Shown: positions 8,089 through 18,927 of the stretch, piece after piece
Layout of the letters: every line of letters begins with the position of its first letter
Position numbering within the stretch: the first letter of the stretch is position 1
Assembly: GCA_029747585.1 (NCBI GenBank)
Contig: JAPEVF010000846.1
Coordinates: forward strand, 1 to 19,367
Direction of reading: 5' to 3'
DNA from: Pleurotus djamor
Taxonomy: Eukaryota; Basidiomycota; Agaricomycetes; Agaricales; Pleurotaceae
DNA: 19,367 nucleotides
Notes under the pieces: model-generated
What the model saw: the letters and a program-made list of their open reading frames with translations, nothing else
Told to the model about the DNA's origin: nothing
Databases searched by the model: none
Translations under genes and position numbers: made by a program

Positions 8089-9259
8089 ATGCCCGCTTTG
8101 TTTGCGGACATCTACATTTTCATATTTGAACATGTCGACGACATGGAGACCTTGAGCACGCTGTGTCGCGTCTCTCGAGCGTTCCGTCAATTCGCAGAGC
8201 CTGTTCTTTTACAAAACCTCGACTTCTGCATTCGTCGCGAAGACCCGCGATATGGAGAAAACAAAGACTCTACCTCGCGCCTACCCTCGTTCCAACAATG
8301 GCTCTCCGATCCCAAAGCAAATCGACAATCCAAAGTCACCTCATTCGCGGTTAATTTCGACGAATGCGACCCCTTACCTCGTGAACTCACCATATTGGAC
8401 GAGATAATTCCGACATTGCCCAACCTAAGAACACTACACATATACTCTCGCCAGTCTGATCATTCCCAAAGGCCTCTTGGCTTCTTGGATTTCCTCGAGT
8501 ACCCCACGGGAACCTTGTCTCGTTTGAGACGGATAGACTTTCGGTTACCTTGTTTTCACGAGACATTCTGGCCCTACGTCTTATCCCAACCCCACCTCAA
8601 ACATCTGGAAATTATGGTATCAGGGAGGTCTGTCTTCCCCGAGTGCCGCACCACCGTCCGCACCCTTCAGGCTTTTAAATGCACGAACCACCACAGAACC
8701 ACCCTTGAATTCCTATCCGTAAATCAGCAGATTACGCACCTTTTCGTGGATACCTGGACTTATCCTATCCCTGCAATGAAGAATCTAACAACTCTCGCCC
8801 TTCCTTGTCACTCGCTGCGCGGTCAAACGTGGCAGAAAGATTTCTTTTCATCTGCCATTTCTCTCAAGTACTTTGAGGTCACTGTACGTGATTCAATTAT
8901 GATTTGCTTATCAACCCATTCAAACGCGATACCATGACTAGGGATACGACACATGGGATGACCTCGCTCCTTTGAGCTATTCAAGTGTCATACACATTCG
9001 GATCCTCACCACCTTTGCTTGGTCGAAAGAACAGGGCTTCAACGTGTTTCGCTCTTTCATCTGTCCACCAAGCTTGAATTGCATAGAAGCACACCTGGCT
9101 AAGAGAGTTTTGGAGTGGGGCACCCAGTGCCGGGCGACAACCTCTCGCTCCACTCGCTGGTACCGCGACGGACATGAACCTGTTGTAGTGCAGTGGACAT
9201 GTCCGGTTGATGACATCTGGTGTGGCGACTGGGAGAAGGATGCAGTCGTTGTTGCTTAG
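8089..9259 (+). CDS. F-box protein with degenerate leucine-rich region
   Basis: Exon 1 is 8089-8883 and exon 2 is 8942-9259, separated by a 58-bp intron with donor GTACGT and acceptor TAG (8884-8941). The product has 370 residues. An F-box-like helix bundle occupies about residues 3-45 (LFADIYIFIFEHVDDMETLS, then LCRVSRAFRQFAEPVL). Irregular leucine-rich strand-helix units follow (IIPTLPNLRTLHI, LSRLRRIDFRL, PHLKHLEI, MKNLTTLALPCHSL). This is the layout of the many agaricomycete F-box proteins thought to recruit substrates to SCF ubiquitin ligases through Skp1; the substrate cannot be told. The first F-box residues are short of the usual LPxE. A possible upstream exon (7943-7948, ATG GAC) with a 125-bp intron would add MDIIRPE in frame. 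The tail is ordinary, ending WCGDWEKDAVVVA. Confidence 0.8.
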
Positions 9260-9475
9260 GCCTCAGGCCTCAGGTACTACTAGGCCACGGTGGACGTCCA
9301 CCTCAGTCACGTGTATCAAATGTGCATTGGACGGTCCTTGCCTGAGGTTTTGCTCTCGGACTCTCGCGACCGCCCTTCATTCATTCATTCACAACTACTC
9401 GTTCGATTCCTGATACATAGATGCAGAACGCCAGTCAATTATCGCTCGTATTGCACCCCATGACCATTAACGCCG

Positions 9476-9625
9476 CCAATAGGCTATACGATCAACCTGA
9501 CCCCGCCAGCTGTCCTCTAATGCTATATTCTTGGTCTCAATATCCACCGCAAACACCCAAGGGAGGGCGCCGACGGGTCACAAAAGCCTTTCCTAGCCAA
9601 TCACCAGCTCAGACCTAGCGATTGG
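9476..9625. promoter_or_regulatory. CCAAT-box cluster downstream of the F-box gene
   Basis: CCAAT occurs at 9476-9480 and 9597-9601, and its reverse complement ATTGG at 9621-9625: three in 150 bp. The last two are 20 bp apart and face opposite ways. It may be a promoter for a transcript not recognisable as coding. Confidence 0.3.
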
Positions 9626-12600
9626 CCTCTCGCTTCGACCACTTAGCAGGTCACGCGGGGTATTCAGCTTTCTCGTACGCCCACAGTGGGAACCTTTCGG
9701 CTGTACTTGTCTCTCCGAGTCGCTAGACGTGCGACTCCAGCGCACGAAACCCGATCCGGGCGTTATTAGCATCGTGCATCATATCACACATCCGCTGGCC
9801 CATCCTGCTACCCCGCCGAGTAAACTAACTTCGGCTATCATTACGCCTTGCATGGCCGTAAACCGATCTCACACACAGAGTTGGCTATGTCTAACATCAA
9901 TGACATCCTCTTTTGAACTAAACCTATCCCCACGATGGAAGAGTTGGCTTGTCATACTGGTAGTGATCCATGTGGGCCGTTTGCAACTTTACTTGCTACC
10001 CCGCGGATATCATTATCAAGTTTCTCCTTCATCGCCGGAGGTATCAGAACACCATGTATCATCAACAGCGCCTGGAAATCCGCAAACCCCCGAGTGTTGC
10101 AACACAACCCACATGGGCGGCGACTTGATTAGATGGGTGAGTAACGGCGTACGTTGGTCGGATTATTCTTGTTCACGGCTTCCCCATTTTCGTAGCCCTC
10201 TTACAACGAGACAGCCGAGATGGAGACTTGGGCAGTCTCTTACGCTATGAATAAGTACATATCAGGTTCCCAGAACCCACGCACGCATACGGCTTACAAG
10301 TGTACAGCTTATCCCCCCGACTCGGCTATGGGAACGTATGCAGTTAAGCTGCTATGTGTCTGTATATGTACATGCGTGCGTGTATGGCACCTACCTACGT
10401 CCTCGTCGGCCCCCGAAAACTTAATTGGGTTGGATCGCAGGAGGGTTAGCTGGGTTAGTCGTTTCCCCACACTTCCCCGCCCAACGGTTGTTTTTTACCC
10501 CACACTCATTGATCGGAGTTTAGCCCTTCCGAACCTTCTTTTCGTTTCTGTGCGTAGAAGGCGACTTTACCCTTGGTGGTTTTAGTCTTCCCTTCGGCTC
10601 ACTCCCGCCGCGTAATGCATTCGATGTGACAACTTTCATAGGCTAAACGGATGTTTTAAGTGTGCGTGCTACCCTTCGGTGTATGCAGTTACTCTTGAGA
10701 AGGGTTGCTAGTGGCTGGGTCATTGGACTGTTGATGCAGTGGCTGCGACTCGGGGGACGCGGACACGCTGGATACCCAGGTGGAAGAACTGTGAGTGTCG
10801 TTTTTGGGAACTGTCCAGTATTGTATTGGAGCCTCGGGCGTTTACTCTTATCTTCTACAGGTCACAGCAATGCTTCTTTCGTTCTGCGCATAGCCCTTAA
10901 TCTTAGTATCCATGGGTTCGAGAGCGAGTGAAGACGCTTCGAGTAGATGGTGGTTGTGAAATTGATGAAATTGATGAACTTGGCGATGATTCTTTGAGGT
11001 ACGCTGCGTCCTGACTTGACATCATTTATGGTCGGCATCTCACTCGCGCCTTGATACAGGCGAGTCTAGCCTAGGGCTAAGCGCTGATACGTGATGTGTG
11101 GTACATTGTACGATGCCATGTCCGCGTTCCTCATCATGGGGAGAGGCCCTCCTCCGTGTTTCCTTTTTGATCGGTCCGCTCGCGCGCTTGACGTCGAATG
11201 GAAGCCACCTGCCAGTCGAGTTTGCTACCGACGACAAACAAGTCCTCCTACGACCACGAGCCGAGAGTTGACAGGTTGTTCTCGTTCTTGTTGGTATATC
11301 GAATTCTTCTTCGGTCTGGCCCTGGCCGTTGATTTGGAAGGTACCCCGGAGGTGTTCCTGTTGATCAGCGTCTCTCCCCCCTTAATCACCTAGGTTGCCG
11401 TTATTTTTGAAGATGGAACCTTGACGATGGAAGGATGGAAGAAGTTCGAACGGAATTATTGGACGGACGGACGATGGAACGCGCTCGAGAACGTGCCGAA
11501 CTTGCCTTGGACCTTGTTCGCCCGCCTTTCTTCTTCTTTTTTTTTCTCGGCTTACGAGATGCGCCGGCTCGTCTAGACTTGGTTACTTGTGTAGAATGCA
11601 CGATGGGCACGCAAACACCGTCCATAAACGTTGAAGCTGAAGTTTGACATCTCGAAGAAGCTTACGTTCAGGACGTGTACGTATATGTGTATCTCTCCAC
11701 CTATCTCCAGACTCCAAAGTATGTCCTCGCATATGTCTATGGCTATTCTTGTGTGTTAACTGCACTTGACAGGTCAACAAAGTTCGAACATACAACCGCA
11801 GTACATACAACCGCTCTTCGGCCGCCTATCTTTATGTCTTCGGCCCCTCCTGCGCATCGGCTTGTTAAGTGTTAAGTCTGACACTTGGAGGGGATGGATA
11901 CGGATACCCTTGACATCAACACGGAGAGGTCCCAGGTAATCTCGGCAAGACCATATGGTCTGTCGTGGAAATACGCGACTGGGTTTTGGGGGATTTTCCC
12001 AGTAAGAGCCACTTGCACGTGTTTATGTCGATACGCGTTGAATTGTGTGAGTCCCTGCCCGTCTTGATAGGTCCTTCGTGGACCTTCCACCCCCGTTCCC
12101 ATTGGTTACTCATTTATCTCATTTCTCGTTTCTTAGGTTTTAAGTCTCAGTTCTCACACGACCGTGATATGTATGGTGTATACCCAACTTATATTCTGTT
12201 TCTCAGACATTGTCAAGCCGTCATCAATCATATCTTTGTCTATCTTTACGGCCGAAGGATCACTTGAATTGAGAACCCAACCCAATTCACTTGTTTTGTC
12301 TTCCCTTCTCGCGTTACATCTTACCCCGCACGCGACTCTACCTCTTTTTCTCGCCCTTGTCCCCAGATTCAATACTCCCTATTTCCCAGCCAGGTCCGCC
12401 GGAGAACAAGAACATTCCTCGACATTCTCCCCCTTGTTCTCAAGGTTCCTTAAGCTACGCCGGTCGAGGGTCACAAGTCACAAACACGCTGGGTAAGTCC
12501 CAGGCAACCTCTGTCTTAAAATGCCTATTTTGATCATCCATCACCCTAATCACTGATTAACGGCATCGGACAGAAACTCATAGAAAAAAACATGGCATAC

Positions 12601-13183
12601 CTTGGTGGTCTCGTGGTCTCGTGGCTAGACCTTGATTGTTGCACCCCTCGGTGGTGGTCGGTGTGGTTTTCGTCAGGTGCTACTGCGTGTGTGCACGCGT
12701 AGTCAAGGGTGATTAATCCCTTCAACCTTTGAGTTTATTCCCTTCACTTGTGCAAGTAGATGGTGGTATGTGACTATCCCCACTTCATGGCTTCGTTTCC
12801 ACGGCTGACTTAGCTACCCTAGTGCCCTACAGGCTTACTACAGTCACTTGGTCATCATGACGTCCCGAATCTCGAATCCGGAATGGCTAAGTCCTTCAGA
12901 TGGCCGTATGGATACGGATAACGGCTGCGTGGATCATGGATCATGGGCATGGGGGAAGGGATAAGTTATAACGTAGTAAGGTAGGTCTTGTGCTCAGTTT
13001 CTCGCTTAGTATCCAACTGACCAATGCTCGATTGTCGACTTAGCTGTTCTTACTTGCTTAGCCTATGTCGTCATAATCGACTCGAATTGGGGCTGCGCCG
13101 CATAGATGAAATTCCGTTTTGACATGAACCCAACCCTGTATTCCACAGTCCACAGTTAGTGACGCAGTGAATAAGGTCATTCT

Positions 13184-13225
13184 TCGCGTGGACTGGGGAT
13201 ACTGGGGNATACTGGGGACGGACTG
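13184..13225. repeat. Imperfect ACTGGGG repeat with an embedded N
   Basis: ACTGGGG recurs four times in about 40 bp, twice preceded by AT. One copy runs into the N at 13208, so copy number may be misassembled. Confidence 0.6.
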
Positions 13226-15815
13226 GGGAAAAGCTTGACTTGTGTGGGGAAGCACAAGTGAATCGAACAGCGGGAAACGGAAGGTGAAAAAGGTAGACTG
13301 CGGTCCATCAGCGATGACGTCGTTGTGCGCGGTGAATTCCTCCAGAGGGTCTGGACTCTGCTTCTGATGTAGAAGGACGTTTCGTTGGAACGTGAAACGG
13401 TCACGAGGAGCACCTGAGGCTGCAAGAGGCTGCAGGACACGCGTCTGCGGACCGCGCTAGCAACAGCTTCCATGTCCTTACGGGCAGGTGGCTGTACCGA
13501 CCACACGGCGCGAACAGAAGACTAAACGGGCAATCGGTACGGCGTCCCGCCTTTGTGGGTCCATGTATTATTTTCCCTGTCGTGCGTGGTTGCGGATTGC
13601 AATTTGCAGCTGGAAAAAGATTGTCCCGCCGGTGTTCAAACGCACCCATATCTATCTTCGGGGGTGCGTTCTTTCCTTGAGCTCTAGAAATTCGAGACCT
13701 TAACCTCCTCAAGCTGGTCATTGGGTAGACTTTCTTGAGTACATAGCGAACATAACTCGGGAGAAGAAAAACCCGAAAAAGCACAAAAAACGAAGAAAGT
13801 TCGTGCTTCCTTCCCTCCCTTCGCGGTCTGATGTTCAACGTTCAACGGTTAACTCTAACTCTATGTCGCAGCAAACGGAATACAAGGGAATACATCATGC
13901 ATGTGCATGTGCATGGCATATGTTATGCACGTTGTTACTTACATATTGCTATTTGCTACTCATTTGCTAAGTCCTAGTGCAAGTGGTCGTTAGCTGAACC
14001 CTTCTTCGGTTCGGCGAAACCGACACCTTGGTCAAGGTCTAGGTGCGGAAGTAAAATATTCCAGGGTCTTTTTTTGCAAATTTATTGAGGAATGCGATAG
14101 GCCGTGACGCCGTGAACTTGGCAAGGAGACGGTGAAGAAAGGGCAAGGGCGGGTTGAGGGCGGGGACCCTAAGTATTTTGAGATTGCGATGAGTGGTGGA
14201 TGGTGGGTGGAATTGGGGTGACGACGGGGTGAGTGCTTTCTGCGACGACCTTGAACGCGTCTTAACTAACACCACGCGTTCCGCATTCCTCTAGCATCCC
14301 ACGGGAGTACGAGTACTCAGTACATAGGAGGTGTACACTGCAAGGCACGCGCGGACGCGTTCTGTGGAGCGTAGAACGTGGAACGACGACCTCCAACCTC
14401 CTGGACTCGCGTCGATCAAAGACACGAACCAACGATTCGATCAACGATCTTCAACGATCAACCCAAATATTCCGCCCCTTGTCCCTGAGTTGACCGCTTT
14501 CAGGGTAGCATTTGGTAGCATCGGTGCTTCAGCGTCGGTGCACCCCATAATCGATCGAAGAGACGCCCCGGCTATGGTTGGTGGCCTACTTACCCGGTTC
14601 ATGTTATTTCCCTCAATTTCCTTCCGTTTTGTTTACTTTCCGAGGTTCGGATGGCCGTCTCCTCCCCGTCCTCCTCCCCAGTGGTTAGGTTATGGTTCAC
14701 TTGGCCTATCGCGTGAGGGCAGTTACAAATTCAGGCTAACTAACTACACATATCCACACGCGGACGAATTACGACCAACGACGAATTGGGGAACGGTGGT
14801 TCTTCGGTAAATGGTAAGCGGTTATTTTACATATTAGAGGTTTAGGGCTTCGCTCTCTCGTTACTTATCAGAAGTTATTCCGCGTCGGATTCGTTCGGTC
14901 GACGGATGGATGTGGGATGACGTTGGGGCGGTGAACTTTGGTTCGTTGGTTGCGCTTGGACTCATTACTTTGGACTCGGGTTTATTTGAGGTTTGGGGGT
15001 GAGGGAGGTCACGGTGGTGGCGCGTCGCGAGTGAGTTGTAAGTTGCTGTTGTGAGCAAGTCGTTGAGTGTTGGATACGTACGTACGTACTTACGCGTTTC
15101 TGGCTCTCACTTATCTTTGGGTAATACTAACATGTTAGTATGTTCGCGATTCGGATGCTTCGACAGCGACTAGCATATTATCGGACTATTAGGACGGGAC
15201 TCCTTCAAACAAGCTGCAACCTTCTGGTGTCCACGACGCGTTTACGCCAGCATACCATCGACGTACACATAGGGCTGCATCGCGCAAGAGGGGTTATAGG
15301 AAGCAGTGCACCGGCCGCCGTACGGCGTATGATGCATTGATGGTATAACGGGGAATCTAGGGTCGAGTAGAGTTGCTTTAAAATTATTACGACCGTTGGG
15401 ATTGTTTCGGTTTTCGTCGGTCGAAAATTCCTTAACCTCGTCATGCTCTTCATGTTTTATACTTCATACTTCATGCTGACGTCTTGAGTTTGGGAATCGA
15501 GGGTTCGGGAAGTTGGAGTAAGGACGCGTTATCATGGATGATGGGATTGAGATTATCAGGTCGGTTGTAATGTTTTCAATTTTACGTTACGTAGATCCTC
15601 AGGTGTATGTAAAGTTCCATGAGAAATATAAAATTTGCTTCCGCTTTTCTCATACTTACCCGAGTACATAACCAACTCAAGGGGAACTCAAAGGGGAAGG
15701 AGTTATTATGGCAACGACAACGAGATCCATTACTTGAAAAACAAACATAACCGACGGTGGTAAGTAGACTATCCCATATACGGACGTAACCCAGCATACC
15801 GCGTAGAAAATACCG

Positions 15816-15841
15816 TTAGGGAAGGTTAGGGAAGGTTAGGG
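15816..15841 (+). repeat. Three TTAGGG hexamers at exact 10-bp spacing
   Basis: TTAGGG lies at 15816-15821, 15826-15831 and 15836-15841 within a TTAGGGAAGG unit. The hexamer equals the common fungal telomere repeat, but the 10-bp unit shows this is not simple telomere sequence. Confidence 0.7.
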
Positions 15842-16233
15842 ACCAGGAAAGGCATTTACGAAGCCGAAGGCAACCCATCACAACCCCCTTGTGTAAAACC
15901 TTGATTTTTTGGATGGTGGACTTCCCCGCTCTCTAGCCCTGATAGTGAGAAAGAACACTTTTCCCTCTCATTGGAGGTACTGATGTGTGGCGGGCTGTGG
16001 GGAGCCCTGGAAGATGGAAAACGCGTCTGGAAAGATGGAAGACGCGTCGAGAGTCGCGAGTTGAGAAGAAAGAGAAGGAAGGGAAGGAGAGAGGAGCGAG
16101 AAAGGGAGGGATGGGTGGGTGGATGGAAGACGCGACGTAACGATTATCGTCGACGCGATTTCCTTGCTTCACTTCAACCTTCAACTTTGGGAATATTACC
16201 ACCAAAACTCATTGCCTTCTCAGCTCTGGTTGG

Positions 16234-16373
16234 CCAATCGTCGTTGTTAGTCTCTACCTCCCCTTCGACCATCTCTCAACTCTTTCAACCCTCCATCCTC
16301 TATCAACCTCTGAGGTTTCTCATTGGCTCGTTAGCTAATTGGTTACTTGATTCGGTGGTGGTTACTTGATTGG
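16234..16373. promoter_or_regulatory. Dense CCAAT/ATTGG cluster
   Basis: CCAAT lies at 16234-16238 and ATTGG at 16322-16326, 16338-16342 and 16369-16373: four in 140 bp, where about 0.3 would be expected. Three point leftward. A C/T-rich minus-strand tract (16055-16130) lies further left, an arrangement seen at fungal promoters, so a leftward transcript is possible. Confidence 0.35.
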
Positions 16374-16421
16374 TTCCTTAACCGCTACCTATTGAATGTG
16401 TGTGTGTGTTGTATGAGGTGC

Positions 16422-16445
16422 GGAATGGTGGAATGGTGGAATGGT
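16422..16445. repeat. Tandem repeat, 8-bp unit x3
   Basis: GGAATGGT is repeated three times without mismatch. A short TG run lies just before it (about 16397-16409). Confidence 0.8.
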
Positions 16446-16684
16446 GGCGTGTTGTAACTTGTTAGCCCTGTACGACACACAGGCTCACTAGAGTCCTGAA
16501 GATCTGAAAGCACTCAGTTGATGGTAAGGGAAGGGGTGGATTTTGAGGGTGGACGGTGACGAATGATAGAATAGAGAGATGGGAGAGGAATGGGAGGGAG
16601 GTGGGTGCAGTGCGTAGGTGGCGTGAAGCGTGAAGCGTGAGCGTTTGGTGAGCGTGTAGGAAGGAGGGAGATGGAAGACTCTGG

Positions 16685-16734
16685 ACTCGTTACTTATACC
16701 TACTCGTTACTTATACTTATACTCATACTTATAC
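16685..16734. repeat. Degenerate TTATAC-based repeat
   Basis: ACTCGTTACTTATAC occurs at 16685-16699 and 16702-16716, followed by TTATAC, TCATAC and TTATAC units. It lies in the gene-free region. Confidence 0.7.
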
Positions 16735-17105
16735 CGATGCCTTGAGAGATGTGCATTTGAGTACTGATACTACTAGAGTAATGATAGCGACGTGCCAGCA
16801 CAAAGCAAACGTCAACGCGTGTGAGTACCTGTGTGAGCATCAGTTCAAAAGACCCCTTACTTACCCCCTTTTTAAAGGGGGCTTTGCTTGGTTGAAGTGG
16901 GTTGAACCGACGATTCACCGATTCACCGTCGTCCAGTGTGCATCATCCAACGTTTCGCTTAGCTACTTACGGCGGAGGTTGTGCAGTTGAGCGTGATGGC
17001 GTGTGGTCGTGTGGTTGAGGTACCCCCGTATGTTTTTGTGTTTTCGCGTAGCTCATGTAAGTGTGCAGAGTAAGGTGATTGTGTCCGAGGTGACGAGTGA
17101 TGAGT

Positions 17106-17144
17106 GATGTGTTTGGTGATGTGTTTGGTGGTGATGTGTTTGGT
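17106..17144. repeat. Tandem repeat, 12-bp unit x3
   Basis: GATGTGTTTGGT starts at 17106, 17118 and 17133; a GGT triplet separates copies two and three. Confidence 0.8.
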
Positions 17145-17875
17145 GGTGATGAGGTGGATACTCGGTCAATCGTATGTACATGTGCGTCTGTGCGTCTGTG
17201 TAGATGTGCTATGGTGAGCGGGCGGGCCGTTCGCTTAAGTCTTGTACGTGTACGTGTATAATCTCTAGAGTATCTATAATCGTCGCTTCGGGCAATGTAC
17301 GTCCAATGAGTATCCATACGTATAAGGGAGTATCCATAGGTATCAGAGACTAGGGATGCGTAACGACGGGATCTTCAAGTCAAGTCAAGGTTACTTCGAG
17401 GGTGTTACCTTGGAGGGTATCGGGGTATCGGGGTATGTACATTCCAAGTCGAAGTCGAACTTTGAGTGAGTTTGACATCATAAAAGGGAGAGGAGGAGGG
17501 AAGGATCGGTCCGGAGGATCCTGTTCGCCTTGTCTCTTTTTCGATAGGAATGTACGAAACCTCTTATTGTCTCGTTATGTGAGCTTGTTTATGGTGTGTC
17601 CCTTTTGTCTTTCTCGGTTTGTCTTTCTCGTTTTCGTGGTTTCGTTTATGTATGAAGACGTCATCAATCAACAATCATCATGTGAGTTACTCATTCCATT
17701 CTACACTGCTACTAATGATCTATGAGAGAGTTAATATCCGCTTCATAACGTAGTATGAAGGAGGAAAGAGGAAAAAGGAATGAGAGGAATGGACCTTGTT
17801 TCCGTTGATATGAGATAACGTTGAGTTCGAGCGTTATTTGGCGTGTGGTGTGATTTGATCAAGAGATAGATATGA

Positions 17876-17905
17876 AAGGGGAAGGGGAAGGGGAAGGGGA
17901 AGGGG
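17876..17905 (+). repeat. (AAGGGG)5 tract, G-quadruplex candidate
   Basis: Five perfect AAGGGG units put five runs of four G on the plus strand, separated by AA. This fits the usual rule for an intramolecular G-quadruplex. Confidence 0.85.
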
Positions 17906-18074
17906 AAGAAGGGACGACGGCGTTCATCACCTCCATAATGATATTACCATATTACCACCATACCATATTACCTACCACCTAACGACCTAACGACGCCGTA
18001 TGCTAGACCATACGCGGCGGGTGCTTTCTTTCAAAGTCGACCACTCACTCAGTCCCCACTCAACTCACTCAACT

Positions 18075-18098
18075 CAAACGATCAAACGATCAAACGAT
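18075..18098. repeat. Tandem repeat, 8-bp unit x3
   Basis: CAAACGAT is repeated three times without mismatch, after an ACTCA-rich run. A related TAAACGAT pair lies at about 2909-2924. Confidence 0.8.
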
Positions 18099-18416
18099 CA
18101 TAACGCGAATAATTGAATAATTCGTGCAATTGAATTTGTTTGGATTCCATTTCGTATTTCGTAAGGTATATAGCGTGCGCGTGAGGTATAGAGTAATAAG
18201 CAGTCAAGAGCATCGTAATAGTTCGTGAAATCGTGAAATCGGAAAGTAGCGTAGCGTATGTGTCCTGAAATCCCCAATGAAAATATGACAAGTATGACAA
18301 GAAAAGTAGTAAGGTATGGACACGAATAATACGGGGGAAGGGAGGAAGTGATAATGATACAAGATAGAACGAGTTCCAAGGTATACACGTTATACACAAT
18401 CCCAAGTTGATACGAA

Positions 18417-18490
18417 GTGAGAAGTCAAGAAGGTGAGAAGTCAAGAAGGTAGAGGAGGTAGAGGTAGAGGAGGTGGAGGTAGAGGGGTTC
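18417..18490. repeat. Purine-rich tandem repeats
   Basis: GTGAGAAGTCAAGAAG is repeated perfectly at 18417-18432 and 18433-18448 and runs into a GTAGAGGAG-type imperfect repeat to about 18490. Open frames on the opposite strand (Ser/Thr/Pro-rich) result from this composition and are not genes. Confidence 0.75.
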
Positions 18491-18927
18491 CCGTTCGTTC
18501 CCAAAGTCCCAAAACCCAAACTCGATGATTGTGGTAGGTATGTGTGTGTGCAAGTAATTTTGATTTGTGCAAAGTGCGATGATAAACGTAGATGTTGGTA
18601 TGGTATGGTAGTATTGCGACGATGATGGGTAGTGCGATGATGGTGATGGTGATATAAAGATATCCGAGAGCGATAGCATTAATGCGACGAAAAAANCCAT
18701 TTAAGTGCGACAATGATGATGAGGGTTGGGATGAGGGTAGGTGGGGGTGGGATGGGGAGGGAACGAACGGGATAGCGAGCGAGCAAGAAATGAGAAGGGA
18801 AAAAGCGATAGCAGAGACGATGCAGTGAGAAGAGTAGAGAGGATAGAGGAACAAATCCAAGAAACCCGGTAAGGAAAACGAGCACAATGACAATCACAAG
18901 AAGAATATACTGATAGAGAAGAGTTAC

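Larger units (their letters stand above)
12033..16820. promoter_or_regulatory. Region enriched in ACGCGT (MCB-like) palindromes
   Basis: ACGCGT starts at 12033, 12695, 13439, 14255, 14274, 14355, 15092, 15236, 15524, 16021, 16042 and 16815: twelve in 4.8 kb, against about 1.2 expected at even base composition. The other 14.5 kb of the window hold five (593, 1179, 4783, 4992, 5755). ACGCGT is the MluI cell-cycle box bound by Mbp1/Swi6-type APSES factors in yeasts. That factors bind here is inference. Confidence 0.4.
9260..18927. other. 9.7-kb stretch with no supportable gene
   Basis: Between two converging genes I find no ORF with family resemblance or splice-linked coding character. The longest frames (10220-10585 and 14331-14810 rightward, 13401-13838 and 18082-18519 leftward) have erratic composition, and several lie in low-complexity tracts. 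The region holds CCAAT clusters, many ACGCGT palindromes, tandem repeats, purine-rich tracts (16055-16130, 17876-17912, 18417-18490, 18715-18860) and a C/T-rich plus-strand block at about 12290-12450 that ends at a good donor (GTAAGT at about 12493). It could be a long regulatory region, a source of non-coding RNA, or decayed DNA. Confidence 0.6.

Noticed and set aside
13401..13838. Leftward 145-codon ORF
   Set aside because: Cys/Arg/Ser-rich patchwork without coding character and with overlapping frames on both strands.
14331..14810. Longest rightward ORF (159 codons) of the gene desert
   Set aside because: No domain, no splice partners and biased residue use; not supportable as a gene.
15816..15841. 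Telomerase RNA template or chromosome end
   Set aside because: Only three hexamers, interrupted by AAGG, with no CCCTAACCCTAA-type template on either strand and non-repetitive flanks.
16397..18490. CRISPR-like spaced repeats
   Set aside because: The repeats are short tandem microsatellites with no regular spacers, in a eukaryotic genome.
18082..18893. Leftward hydrophobic and Ser/Pro-rich ORFs that suggest membrane proteins
   Set aside because: They are translations of C/T-rich minus-strand tracts; three overlapping frames look alike, and two run through the N at 18696.
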